From positions 186,001 through 250,000 of the forward strand of contig JARWZO010000019.1 of the NCBI GenBank assembly GCA_029866325.1: DNA of 64,000 nucleotides, given 5' to 3'. How positions within the stretch are numbered: position 1 is the first letter of the stretch; every line of letters starts with the position of its first letter. A program made the position numbers and the translations under genes. Shown in pieces: positions 10,401 through 19,300 of this stretch. The notes under the pieces were generated by a model, which saw only the letters and a list, made by a program, of their open reading frames with translations, ran no database searches and was not told the DNA's origin. This stretch comes from Fluviicola sp. (GTDB lineage: Bacteria; Bacteroidota; Bacteroidia; Flavobacteriales_D; Crocinitomicaceae).

Positions 10401-10763
10401 AAAATCATTGCGCAAGAAGGAATCAATAACCAATACGGATTTACCGAAACCAGTGCTTCCAATGAGGTTTGTGCGGTTATTGAGCCCTTGGTTTATATTC
10501 CGAATGCCTTTACACCGGAAGGTGAAAATCCGATCTTCATACCTGTTTTATCGTTCACGGATTACAACGCCTTTGAGATGACCATTATTGATCGTTGGGG
10601 ACAAAAAGTTTTTAGTACCAAAGACATCAATGAAGGCTGGGACGGGATTCATCAATTTAGCAATAAATTGGTGGAAGTAGGAACTTACTTGTATGTAGTG
10701 CGCATTTTGGATGGCAACGATCAGGAATTGCTGTATCGCGGGCATGTGAGTGTGTTGCGTTAA
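7467..10763 (+). CDS. Large T9SS type B secreted protein with fibronectin-like domains
   Basis: 1098 residues. The signal peptide ends near ARATHVMGGEITW, an N-terminal start shared by many Bacteroidota surface proteins. The middle consists of Ig/fibronectin-III-like modules (roughly 440-950; repeated LxWxxP/Y-x-Y-R patterns). The C-terminal ~85 residues (YIPNAFTPEGENP, MTIIDRWGQKVF, GWDGI, GTYLYVVRI) are a type B gliding C-terminal domain. It is predicted to be exported and surface attached, perhaps an adhesin; no catalytic motif is seen. It begins 58 bp after the M16 operon and is followed by a 405-bp non-coding stretch. Confidence 0.88.
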   Translation: MRLRLLLIMLVLCCAYSARATHVMGGEITWKCNGNGYVFELIFYRDCNGVEVNTISENIEVWNHPTISNILVAFISREDISPTCSPVPGSPPALDCGIGASGGNGIGAIEKITYRSAVILLPGNPPAGTGWIFTYDNFSRSNLITNLQNPDNYGLTITAKMFPIPGAAGDVCIDNSPQFLQDPYLVSCSGEDYSYNMHPVDIDLDSLHMTFGTPFNNFSGVYNPPTSPDPVPYEIGFSPTNPTPDGSFQAGNIPAQIDPLSGELTFNSSTIGSFVVKVVTQSFRKGILIAEVEREMQLIVLNCSGNNNAPAITPPFAGLFETTVDAGTLVTFNLTSTDVELLQDGSPQNNILTSTGLLYGTNFTSASGCAVGPCATLDQTPAIIGIQGATAQFSWQTDCDHLVTAYGDVAEMIPYHFVFKVQDNYCQIPKITYRTVTINVRNPGIIPATQINCITTAVNGDVTVNWDAVVNPDGTFVEYQLHSVQNGLLGTFPIGTTSGVVPSPGAAHGFFVNVISGCNGNATTTSDTIQNVFLNVSNPSDGTAILQWNSPTVNPLPGMSPDITIMREYPAGIWSVLATVPYGTTFYKDTIDICSTYLNYMVVYETPTCQFNSNIDGDDFEDMITPDLPIITSVSIDTLTGNPVITWNVNGQPDTYGYVIYQQDVNGFVVEIDTVWGINNTTYIHNTTVGGPMTYSVAAFDSCFTIAVPPTYQTSAKAELHSSVFLTHAVNVCDNTVALTWTDYVGWNADLQDYTIFMRENGGPWTNVQTIVGTTKSLQLLPLTNYCFAIRANKSNGTEAFSNIVCFTLTGPTPPATHYLRVATVDANEVILRHEITTGSNVASIRFEKYNIRNGLFEELAIVDASSSTLTFVDSDVDVNSFSYRYRAVVIDSCGNEGGVSNEANTVLLTISTDQVRLINYLNWSSYSQFDGGVFRYYVYRGVDGNYDPNALAIVTNDHRFYEDDVTDYEEYTGRFCYKIIAQEGINNQYGFTETSASNEVCAVIEPLVYIPNAFTPEGENPIFIPVLSFTDYNAFEMTIIDRWGQKVFSTKDINEGWDGIHQFSNKLVEVGTYLYVVRILDGNDQELLYRGHVSVLR

Positions 10764-11210
10764 TTTCATTTTTCAGGGAAAATTTTCAGGTTCAAATTTG
10801 GGAATTCGAGTGTTCGCAATAATACGAACACCCAAACATTAAAATTCCCGAAATCCATGTTCACTTTTTGCTGTTTTTCAGAAAAAAAAACAACTTTTTT
10901 CATTCCATTTCCCCATTGTTCAAAGGTCTTTAACAAGTTCTTTTTCTATTTAATTCAAAAAAATAAAAAGGACATAGGTTACCTTTCTTAGGAAGTCGAC
11001 ATATAGTTATGTAATTGTTATTCATTCTATTGTAATCGGCATCCATCAGAAAGTTCCTCCTTTATTTCCACTGATGGGTGCCTTTTCAAAACCGAATGAC
11101 CAACAATACTTCTCATCCTTTCGCGGCGGATGAAAACGGTTAGATAAAAACAACTACCGGTTTTGTAAGTGTTGTTCCGGGCACCTTACACAACCTCCAA
11201 ATCGATTATC
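10764..11210. other. Long intergenic region, no gene seen
   Basis: No convincing coding sequence. The first half is AT-rich, with an A-run near 10960-10970. The second half holds the hairpin listed at 11038-11087. It may contain the OmpA gene promoter, but no exact TAnnTTTG box was found close to the ATG at 11211. Confidence 0.6.
11038..11087 (+). terminator. Hairpin with 12-bp stem, possible terminator
   Basis: Arms 11038-11049 and 11071-11082 pair over 12 positions with one G-U. The 21-nt loop is pyrimidine-rich and contains TCCTCCTTT. Four T follow. It is 275 bp downstream of the adhesin stop, far for its terminator, so it may end an unrecognised small RNA. Confidence 0.45.
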
Positions 11211-12860
11211 ATGTTCAAGATTCATTATGCAATTGCCTCTTTAGGCTTATTCATTGCTTGCTTCATAGTTTCGTTCGGTTACGCACAAACACCGCCGTTA
11301 ACCGTTTCGGTTTATTTCGATACCGATCAGCACACGCTTACTCCCGATTCACGAAAAACACTAGACGCATTGATTCGTAACCTTGACACCGTTCAAGGTG
11401 CCACTATGTATCTATCCGGTCATACCGACTCACGGGCCGATCAAACCTACAACGATCAGCTTTCTGAGCGGCGCATTGCTTCTGTTCAAGAATATTTATT
11501 CCAAAACGCCAAAACGCCTTTACCAACGGTTGTTGATCGAAAAGCACAAGGAGAAAACAATCCGATAGACGACAACCAAACTGCGACCGGAATGGCCCGA
11601 AACAGGCGGGTTGATATTGAAATCCGTACTCCGTTAGAAGTGATTTCGCCTGAAGTTGTAATTGCTAAGCCAACCGATTCTATTCAGGAATTGTATCGTT
11701 TATTGAATGAGTTACCTGAAAATTACACCATCGATAATCGGTATGACACCTTATTGATGTGTGAAAAAGGAACAGTGCTCTCCATTCCGGCGTATTGTTT
11801 AGTGAAACCAAAGCAGTCTAATTACCTGGTTACGCTCAGCATCCGCGAGACCATCGAATTGTCGGATATGTTGTTGGGAAACCTCAATACAATGGCCGGA
11901 AACGAATTACTGGAAACAGGCGGAATGGTTGAAATAGATGCTTCCGACCAATTGGGGAACAAACTGAACTTACTCAAAGAAAAAAGCATGACGGTTTATT
12001 TACCTACCGATTCCATACAACCCGATTTTCAACCATTTTATGGAACCAGAAATTCAACACCTCAGGCAACAGTCAATTGGCGTCCGGAAGATTTCGGTCA
12101 TGGAATGCCGCTTCAAGGTTATGTTGGTATTCCTTGGAATTATTGGACAAATTGCTGGAATCCGATGCAAGGAACCGCTCGTTGTAAATTCTTTTTCTGC
12201 CGGATTAATCGGTTAGATGAAACCATCAAAGGAGGATTCAACCGTTCACAACGAGCCAGCAACTACCAATTCCGGAGTGAACAAAAACGCCTGAGAAAAG
12301 GTGCCAAACGTTGGAATTCTTCTGCATGTTTAGCCTACGGATCACTCTATCAATTAACACCACCGGATACGGCAACTTTTTTGGCACTCAACAAAGCCTA
12401 CATGAAAAAGCACAACCTGAAAACAGTAGATGAAACCCTACTTTTCATGCGTAAACAACAAGACTCCTTGATGGCAATTCGCTCTGAAATAAACCAATTG
12501 TCTTACAATGCTCTTTCGGTGACATCATTGGGCATGATCAACTGTGATCGTTTTACAAAAGGTCAATCAAAGACGACGTTAGCCACAACAACTCCTTATG
12601 CCGCCAACATTGATGCAAAAATGATCTTTACGGATATCAAAAGTATCTTACCGGCAAACACGGATAGCAAAGGCAATTTCAGCTTTAATAGTATTCCGAA
12701 AGGCAAGAAAGTTTGGATTGTTTTTCTGAAGGTTGAAAACAAGCAAGCATACATGTCCATTCAGGAGATTAAAACGGGAGGAAATAAAACAATAACCCCT
12801 GATTTTAAAGCGGTTACTACAGAAGAAGTCAAGCGGGCATTCCTAAAATTCAATAGCTGA
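11211..12860 (+). CDS. OmpA-family protein with N-terminal peptidoglycan-binding domain
   Basis: 549 residues from the ATG at 11211; a GTG at 11169 would add 14 residues before a good signal peptide and is rejected. The signal peptide ends near SFGYAQTPP. The OmpA-like domain follows at once (about 30-145), with VYFDTDQHTL, the SGHTDSR aspartate and LSERRIASV plus NRRVDIEI arginines that hold diaminopimelate. The remaining ~400 residues match no family I recognise; a possible carboxypeptidase-regulatory-like fold lies near the end (FSFNSIPKGKKVWIVF). In most family members the OmpA domain is C-terminal, so this order is unusual. It is probably periplasmic or outer-membrane, binding the wall. 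Confidence 0.82.
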   Translation: MFKIHYAIASLGLFIACFIVSFGYAQTPPLTVSVYFDTDQHTLTPDSRKTLDALIRNLDTVQGATMYLSGHTDSRADQTYNDQLSERRIASVQEYLFQNAKTPLPTVVDRKAQGENNPIDDNQTATGMARNRRVDIEIRTPLEVISPEVVIAKPTDSIQELYRLLNELPENYTIDNRYDTLLMCEKGTVLSIPAYCLVKPKQSNYLVTLSIRETIELSDMLLGNLNTMAGNELLETGGMVEIDASDQLGNKLNLLKEKSMTVYLPTDSIQPDFQPFYGTRNSTPQATVNWRPEDFGHGMPLQGYVGIPWNYWTNCWNPMQGTARCKFFFCRINRLDETIKGGFNRSQRASNYQFRSEQKRLRKGAKRWNSSACLAYGSLYQLTPPDTATFLALNKAYMKKHNLKTVDETLLFMRKQQDSLMAIRSEINQLSYNALSVTSLGMINCDRFTKGQSKTTLATTTPYAANIDAKMIFTDIKSILPANTDSKGNFSFNSIPKGKKVWIVFLKVENKQAYMSIQEIKTGGNKTITPDFKAVTTEEVKRAFLKFNS

Positions 12861-12918
12861 CAGAACTTAAATTGTTAAAAATAGGCGCATTATAACCTGA
12901 GCAGGCTACCTTTAGACC

Positions 12919-14706
12919 ATGTTATCAGGTTTTATGCGCTTTATTCATAGCGGGATATTCTGGATCAGAAATCGAATTACTTCCCGGCAATTTTTGTTGT
13001 TGTCGAGTGTGTTTGTAGGTATTTCAGCCGCATTGGCGGTGATTATTCTGAAAACATTTGCCCATCAGGTTTATTTGTTTGCATCCGATCTGAACCAACG
13101 TTTGCATTTTCAATATGTGAACTTCATTCTTCCCGTGATCGGAATTGTGTTAACGGTGCTTATTGTGCAACGGGTGCTGAAAGGAAACCTCGAGAAAGGA
13201 ACCTGGCGGATCATTTATGCTATTACCAAACGATCCAGTATTTTGCCGCGCGCGCAGATGTATGCACAGATCATTACCAGTTCCATCACCGTAGGTTTCG
13301 GCGGTTCTGCCGGTCTGGAATCGCCGGTAACAATCACAGGTGCGGCTTTCGGTTCCAATTACGCGCGGCAGTATCGTTTATCGGCGAAAGAACGTACGTT
13401 ATTGCTGGCTTGCGGAGTAGCAGCCGGAATTGCAGCTGCTTTTAACGCGCCTATCGCCGGAGTGTTGTTTACCATGGAAGTGCTTTTGGCTGATGTCGGA
13501 ATTTCGGCATTTATCCCGCTCATGCTTTCGGCAGCAACCGGAGCATTGGTTTCAAACGTTCTCCTCAGCGACAAAATCCTACTTTCCTTAAAAGGTCAAC
13601 TGGCCTTCGATTACTTCAATATTCCGTGGTACATTTTGTTGGGAATCCTTACCGGATTTATTGCCGTTTATCACTCACGGATGTTTGTGCGCATCGAAGG
13701 ATTCTTTGAGCGTCTGCAGTGGGGGAAGTACAAAAAAGCAATCATTGGTGCCTTGTTGCTCTCGGTGCTCATTTTGTTGTTTCCCTGTTTATTCGGTGAA
13801 GGATACGAAAGTATGAAAGTGCTTTCAACCATGCATCCGGAACGTTTGCTTGACGAAACCCTTTTCTCTAAAATCCCGAAACAGGAAGTCCTCTTGTTGC
13901 TTTTTGTGGGTGTTGTGGTCTTCCTGAAATCCATTGCAACCGGAATTACACTTGGAAGTGGCGGCAACGGTGGAAATTTTGCACCATCATTGTTTGTAGG
14001 AAGTTACACGGGTTTTGCATTTGCTTACGGATTAAATCTTACCGGTTGGTTCGATAAAATACCAGTCACCAATTTCACCATGGTCGGAATGGCAGGTATG
14101 CTCAGCGGATTGTTTCATGCGCCATTGACCGCCATGTTCTTGATTGCCGAAATTACCGGTGGTTACAACCTCATGATTCCGCTAATGATAGTTTCATCTA
14201 TCAGTTTCGCTATTTCCAAACGTTTTGTACCCCATTCCATGGATACCCAAAAACTGGCGGAAGATGGGCACGTGATGCGTGCCGACAAAGATCGTCATGT
14301 ATTGTCTACCATTGATCAACAAGCTGTGTTGGAAGAAATGGTGGTGGTGTTGAAACCCAATGATTCTATAGATACTTTATTCCGAACCATCCAAACAACC
14401 AAACAAGCCTTGTTTCCGATCATGAATGAACGCGGTAGTTTGCTCGGGATGATTTACCTGAACGATTTACCTGACTTATTGCATATTCACGCCGGTAACC
14501 CCAACACGGAGTTGGAATCATTCATGGAACCGATTATTTATTGCGCTGGTCCAGACGACCCAATGGAAAAAGTCATGGATTTGTTTGATCAATCGGGCTT
14601 GAGTTACCTGCCACTCATCTACCAGGATCAGGTCTTGGGTTATTATTCCAAGACACGTTTATTGGATGTTTACCGCAAAAAAGTGGTCGAGAGTATCGTT
14701 GAATAA
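12919..14706 (+). CDS. ClC-family chloride channel/transporter with CBS pair
   Basis: 595 residues. About ten hydrophobic segments span 20-430. The signature GFGGSAGLESP (about 133-143) corresponds to the GxEGP selectivity motif, with its gating glutamate kept. GGNGGNFAPSLFVG is the GxFxP motif. The C-terminal 150 residues form two CBS repeats (about 475-590), which usually bind adenine nucleotides and regulate transport. Whether it is a channel or a Cl/H exchanger cannot be decided here. The start may be the ATG at 12934 instead; both give the same membrane domain. Confidence 0.9.
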   Translation: MLSGFMRFIHSGIFWIRNRITSRQFLLLSSVFVGISAALAVIILKTFAHQVYLFASDLNQRLHFQYVNFILPVIGIVLTVLIVQRVLKGNLEKGTWRIIYAITKRSSILPRAQMYAQIITSSITVGFGGSAGLESPVTITGAAFGSNYARQYRLSAKERTLLLACGVAAGIAAAFNAPIAGVLFTMEVLLADVGISAFIPLMLSAATGALVSNVLLSDKILLSLKGQLAFDYFNIPWYILLGILTGFIAVYHSRMFVRIEGFFERLQWGKYKKAIIGALLLSVLILLFPCLFGEGYESMKVLSTMHPERLLDETLFSKIPKQEVLLLLFVGVVVFLKSIATGITLGSGGNGGNFAPSLFVGSYTGFAFAYGLNLTGWFDKIPVTNFTMVGMAGMLSGLFHAPLTAMFLIAEITGGYNLMIPLMIVSSISFAISKRFVPHSMDTQKLAEDGHVMRADKDRHVLSTIDQQAVLEEMVVVLKPNDSIDTLFRTIQTTKQALFPIMNERGSLLGMIYLNDLPDLLHIHAGNPNTELESFMEPIIYCAGPDDPMEKVMDLFDQSGLSYLPLIYQDQVLGYYSKTRLLDVYRKKVVESIVE

Positions 14707-14730
14707 CATATCAAAATTCCATTTTTACTA

Positions 14731-14907
14731 TAAATTTTGCGATTTCATTCCTGAAATTTGTATAAAATTTGCGAATTTAATCTATAAAATAATGTAAATT
14801 CTGCGAATACACTCACGAAATTTGTGTGAAATTTGCGAATTTAATCTAAAAAAAGAGGTGAAATTTGCGAATTTAATCACTAAATTTGTATAAAATTTGC
14901 GAATATG
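14731..14907 (+). repeat. Ordered tandem repeat, alternating 30/34-bp units
   Basis: Six units lie head to tail: 14731-14760 (30), 14761-14794 (34), 14795-14824 (30), 14825-14858 (34), 14859-14888 (30) and a 19-bp part unit that ends in the ATG of the next gene. All share a core close to AAATTTGCGAAT. The higher-order period is 64 bp. The average spacing of 32 bp is about three helical turns, which would put the cores on one face of the DNA. Probably an operator array. Confidence 0.85.
14881..14888 (+). promoter_or_regulatory. -7 box TAAATTTG before the ATPase
   Basis: Exact TAnnTTTG at the end of the fifth tandem unit, 16 bases before the ATG at 14905. Transcription would start near 14892, giving a leader of about 12 nt. 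Confidence 0.5.
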
Positions 14908-16038
14908 ATAGCAAGAACAGTCGTTGATAACATCCGAAAACGACTTGGCGACCGTAAAGTATTGGTTATTCTCGGTTCACGACAAGTGGGTAAAACAACC
15001 TTGTTTCATCAGTTATTTGATGCAAACAAAGATGTCTTGTGGTGGAATGGTGATGAATCGGATGTGCGCGCGGCTTTGGAAAATACCTCTTCGGCCAGGC
15101 TCAAAACATTGATCGGAAATCACCGCATTTTAGTCATCGACGAAGCACAACGTATTGATAATATCGGATTGGCTGCAAAAATCATCTATGATACAATTCC
15201 CGATGTGAAAGTTTTGCTCAGCGGATCATCGGCATTTGAGATCAAGAACAAAACCAATGAACCGCTTACCGGCAGAAAATGGGAATATCAGTTGTTTCCG
15301 CTTTCATTTGCTGAAATGGTGAAACACCACGGATTTCTGGAAGAAAAACGCATGTTGGAACACCGCATGATTTATGGTTATTATCCGGATGTGGTGACAC
15401 AAACAGCAGATGCGAAAAGTACCTTATCTCAAATCACGAATAGTTATTTGTACAAGGATATTCTGATGCTTGAAAATATTCATAAAGCTGAAAAACTAGA
15501 GCGTTTGGTGCAAGCACTGGCCTTTCAGATCGGGCATCAGGTTTCGTATAACGAATTGAGTCAAACCTGTGGATTGGACAATCAAACTGTTGAAAAGTAC
15601 ATTGATTTGCTCGAAAAATCGTTTGTGGTTTTCCGTATTCCTTCGTTTAGCCGAAACATTCGCAACGAGCTAAAAAAGAGCCGTAAAATCTATTTCTACG
15701 ACAATGGAATACGCAATGCTGTTATCAAACAATTTAACTCATTAGAACTGCGTGATGACATTGGTGCGTTGTGGGAGAATTTTCTGGTTTCGGAACGCAT
15801 GAAATACATCAATTACAATTTTCACTACTGCAACCGGTATTTTTGGCGCACTCACGCTCAGCAGGAAATTGACTACGTGGAAGATAAAGACGGATTACTT
15901 TCTGCCTTTGAATTCAAATGGAACCCGAAAGCCAAGGCCAAAATGCCCAAAGCATTCTCAACTGCTTATCCTAATTCAAAATTCAAGACCATACACCGCG
16001 ATAATTTTTACTCCTTTCTGGGAATTGACTACGAATAG
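14905..16038 (+). CDS. AAA_14 ATPase with DUF4143 domain
   Basis: 377 residues. Walker A is GSRQVGKTT (about 24-32) and Walker B is ILVIDEAQR (about 72-80), followed by the sensor-like VLLSGSSAFE. A winged-helix-like region (about 205-250, including YNELSQTCGLDNQTVEKYIDL) precedes the C-terminal DUF4143 domain, whose EIDYVED and AFEFKW residues (about 320-340) match the ID...ExK pattern of PD-(D/E)xK nuclease-like folds. The role of this widespread family is unsettled. The gene sits alone, and its ATG is embedded in the tandem repeat array, which suggests self-regulation. Codon use is like the neighbours. Confidence 0.9.
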   Translation: MIARTVVDNIRKRLGDRKVLVILGSRQVGKTTLFHQLFDANKDVLWWNGDESDVRAALENTSSARLKTLIGNHRILVIDEAQRIDNIGLAAKIIYDTIPDVKVLLSGSSAFEIKNKTNEPLTGRKWEYQLFPLSFAEMVKHHGFLEEKRMLEHRMIYGYYPDVVTQTADAKSTLSQITNSYLYKDILMLENIHKAEKLERLVQALAFQIGHQVSYNELSQTCGLDNQTVEKYIDLLEKSFVVFRIPSFSRNIRNELKKSRKIYFYDNGIRNAVIKQFNSLELRDDIGALWENFLVSERMKYINYNFHYCNRYFWRTHAQQEIDYVEDKDGLLSAFEFKWNPKAKAKMPKAFSTAYPNSKFKTIHRDNFYSFLGIDYE

Positions 16039-16140
16039 TTGATTCCCGGTTGTGGACAATGTCATTAAGTTAAGTTCGGAATAAAGATTATGCCACTCAA
16101 ACAACCATCTGTCAAAATAGAATAAGAAAAGCAGTTATCC

Positions 16141-16250
16141 TTTGCCACAGATGGCTCAGATTTTCACAGATATTGGTCTATACGCTAGCGTATAGACTTC
16201 AAATTGAACTAAGGATTTCATCTGTGAAAATCTGAGCCATCTGTGGCAAA
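16141..16250. repeat. Perfect 30-bp inverted repeat with nested 20-bp palindrome
   Basis: Arms 16141-16170 and 16221-16250 are exact reverse complements, 30 of 30. Between them a separate perfect palindrome, TCTATACGCT/AGCGTATAGA, sits at 16177-16196. It occupies the 328-bp intergenic space between the convergent ATPase (ends 16038) and M1 peptidase (ends 16367). No gene is seen in that space. The element could act as a bidirectional terminator or be a miniature mobile repeat. Confidence 0.9.
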
Positions 16251-16366
16251 ATAAGTAAAGAATCGTCAAGCAAATTAAATTTCAGAATATAGTGAAAGTT
16301 ACTTTGACACACTTATAACATACTCAAATCGGAGTTTATCACTTAATAACATAGGACTCAAGAAGA

Positions 16367-19300
16367 TCAATTCAACAAATTGGCAAAATTAATTCCGCGA
16401 TTGGTAATGCTCATGCGCAAGGTAAACCGAATGCGTGTGGTGTAGTTCAACGTTCCGTAAGCATCGTTCATGTCTTTCGAAATGTAAAGCGGGAAATACA
16501 AACCTGCCACTTTCCCCAAACGGATTCCCAAACCTACATCAAATGCCATTTTAGTTTCATCAGTAACAATCGACGATGGAAAAACTCCAGCATCGGCAAA
16601 CACACCAAAAATGCCTGGAACGAAGGGCAATTGCGCGTATAAATTAGCCGCAGCGACCCATTGTGAATTGGTTCCGTAATCACTTGTGCTTTTAAACCCA
16701 CCCATATTTTCGAGGCGTTGTTGGGATAAAAATCCTTGCGTTGTAGTTCTGCCGAAATAATAATCTTCCACAAACAAATCCTGCGAACCATTGGCTCCAC
16801 TCAGATTGAGACTGTAATTAGCCGTATTGGCACCATTACTAAAATCAAACAACCAGTTTCCTCCGGCATAACCGCGTAATTCGACCCAACGACTGTCTTT
16901 GTTGCGCATGTAGCGGAAACGATACGTCGCTTCAATGCTCGAACGTCCCATTTGATCACCATTATTCACATTCGAAATAAAATCGGAACGCAAACCAACG
17001 TTTACTTCATGATCCGGACGGTTGTAGTTGAAATCGTATTTCGCGAAACCTCCCACTTGTTCGATTTGAGTTCGTCCGAATACATCCAATCTATACATCG
17101 TTTGCACCAATATGGTTTGACTGATCGGTGTAGCTTCTTTTCGGTTTCCGATTTTGGCAAACCAGAATGGCGAAGCTGTGACATAATAGCCATCGTTTCC
17201 TTTGTAGACCTCATTATCGGTTTCTTTGAACGACCTTACAGCCAAACCGAACTTGCTTAATTTCAGACTTTTCTTTGGTAAGAATGTATAGCTGAAATCG
17301 GCAATTCCGGAAACACTTTTTCTTCCGAATGAATACATCGGAACAACCAGGTATTGCACGCGATTGAACGGAATGCCCATGTTGTGAACCGCAACACCCA
17401 GCATAAAGCGGTCGTTTTGATTGGCTGCTATCATCGGTGACCAAAACACATTCGATTTTCCTTGTTCGTTATCTCCTATCAATCCTTCCACTTTCAGCGG
17501 CTCTACTTTTCCGAAAAGTCCTTTTTGGTGCCAGTTGTTGTTATCTCTGAAAACCTCAGGTATTCTGCCCGAAGGATTTACACGTACCTCATCGGCTTGA
17601 GATTTGAACACAACACTCGATTTTCCTTCAGTTGGTTCTACCCAAACGGTTTCAACCAGTTTTCCTTTTTGGTAAGCTCCAACTTCAATCGGACCATTTA
17701 CCTGACCGCTGTTTTTTACCGTAACTGTGGTTCCGGTTTCGTCGGTTTTCACTTTTGTCAGTTTATAATCAATGTGATTTGTGGTTTGAATCAAATCTCC
17801 GAACAACCAACTTAAATCTTTACCTGATTCTTTTTCCAACGTAGCACGCATGTCTTCGGGTTGCGGATGTTTGAATTTCCATTTCTCGAAATACGCATGC
17901 ATGCATTTGTCAAAATTTTCATCGCCCAAATACTGTTTGAGGTAAGTGAACACCAATCCGGTTTTGGAATACATCACTGCACCGTAATTGATGCTTGTGA
18001 AATCGGCAGAATGTGTTTCTATGGGTTGATCTTCGCCCAAACCGGAAACGGCACGGAAGCTGAAATCGGCCATATCGTAATGATTGAGGTGATCAAAATG
18101 GAAACGACCATCCAAGACCATATCGGATAAATTGGTGTTGTTGGGATATTTGGTGTACACATAACGCAATTCGTTGAGCGTGTTCATCCCTTCATCCATC
18201 CAGCCGTGTACGCGCTCGTTGGAACCTAAAATTCCGTAAAACCAGTTGTGACCAACTTCGTGTACGATTACAATTTCCAGTTCCATTGCTGAACTTGCGT
18301 TTCCAATCACGGTAACATTCGGATATTCCATTCCACCACCGGCAGAAATGGTTCCGTCGACAGCCGTTACATTGTTGTACGGATAATCACCGTTCCATTT
18401 GGAATAATAATACGTTCCGTCGTTGATGTATTCGATGGCTTTTTGCCAGTAACGTGCATTGTGTGGCACAAACATGGCCCACGAAGTCACTTTGCGTTTT
18501 GTTTGTGGCAATTCCACTTCGCCTTTGAGTACGATGAAGCGTTTATCGGCAAACCAAGCAAAATCGTGCACATTTGTTTGGGTGTAACGAATGGTTTTCC
18601 ATTCCGAATCGGAAGCCGGAAAATCGGTTTTTCCTAACCTACCTTGTTTTTGTTGCAATGCTGTTTTGATGTCGTCGGCTGACTGACCGGCTTTTTTATT
18701 GAGAAAATCAAGTTCCGATTGTGTTTGTAGATCGCCGGTTGCTCCAACTACATAGTTCTTCGGAAGTGTTATTGATACATCAAACGAACCGTATTCGGAG
18801 TAAAACTCACCTTGATTGAGGTATGGAATCTGATTCCACCCGTTTTTATCATAGACCGCCGGTTTCGGGTACCATTGCGTGATTTGGTACGATTGACCAA
18901 TGTGCCCCATACGGGAAATTTCACCGGAAGGAATTTTCACTTTGAACGGTGTTGCAACGGTTATTTTTCCGCCGGAAACCAATGGCTTGGTCAGCACCAA
19001 TTTTGCGATATCCGGATTTTTGGCATCGTATTCGAAAAAAGTTGGCACTCCATCAACCGTAAAGTTCAATGAATCAATCCAACCTTTGATGGAATCGGCA
19101 CCGAAGGTTAATTCCTGCTCACCTCCGGCATATTGTTGTTTTCCAAGGGCTGTTTTTCCATCACGATAAGCATTCGGCCACAAATGAATATAGAGAAAAT
19201 CAAGCGTTTGAGGAGAGTTGTTGATATACACAAACGATTCCTGACCACTCAGCATGTGATTTTTGTCATCGAGTTTCACCGAAATGGTATAATTGACTTC

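Noticed and set aside
14731-14907. CRISPR array before the DUF4143 ATPase
   Set aside because: Units are contiguous with no unique spacers, and no cas genes are near.
16071-16090. Solo end of the 48.7-kb MITE (TTCGGAATAAAGAT)
   Set aside because: Only a partial match with shifted bases; no partner end nearby.
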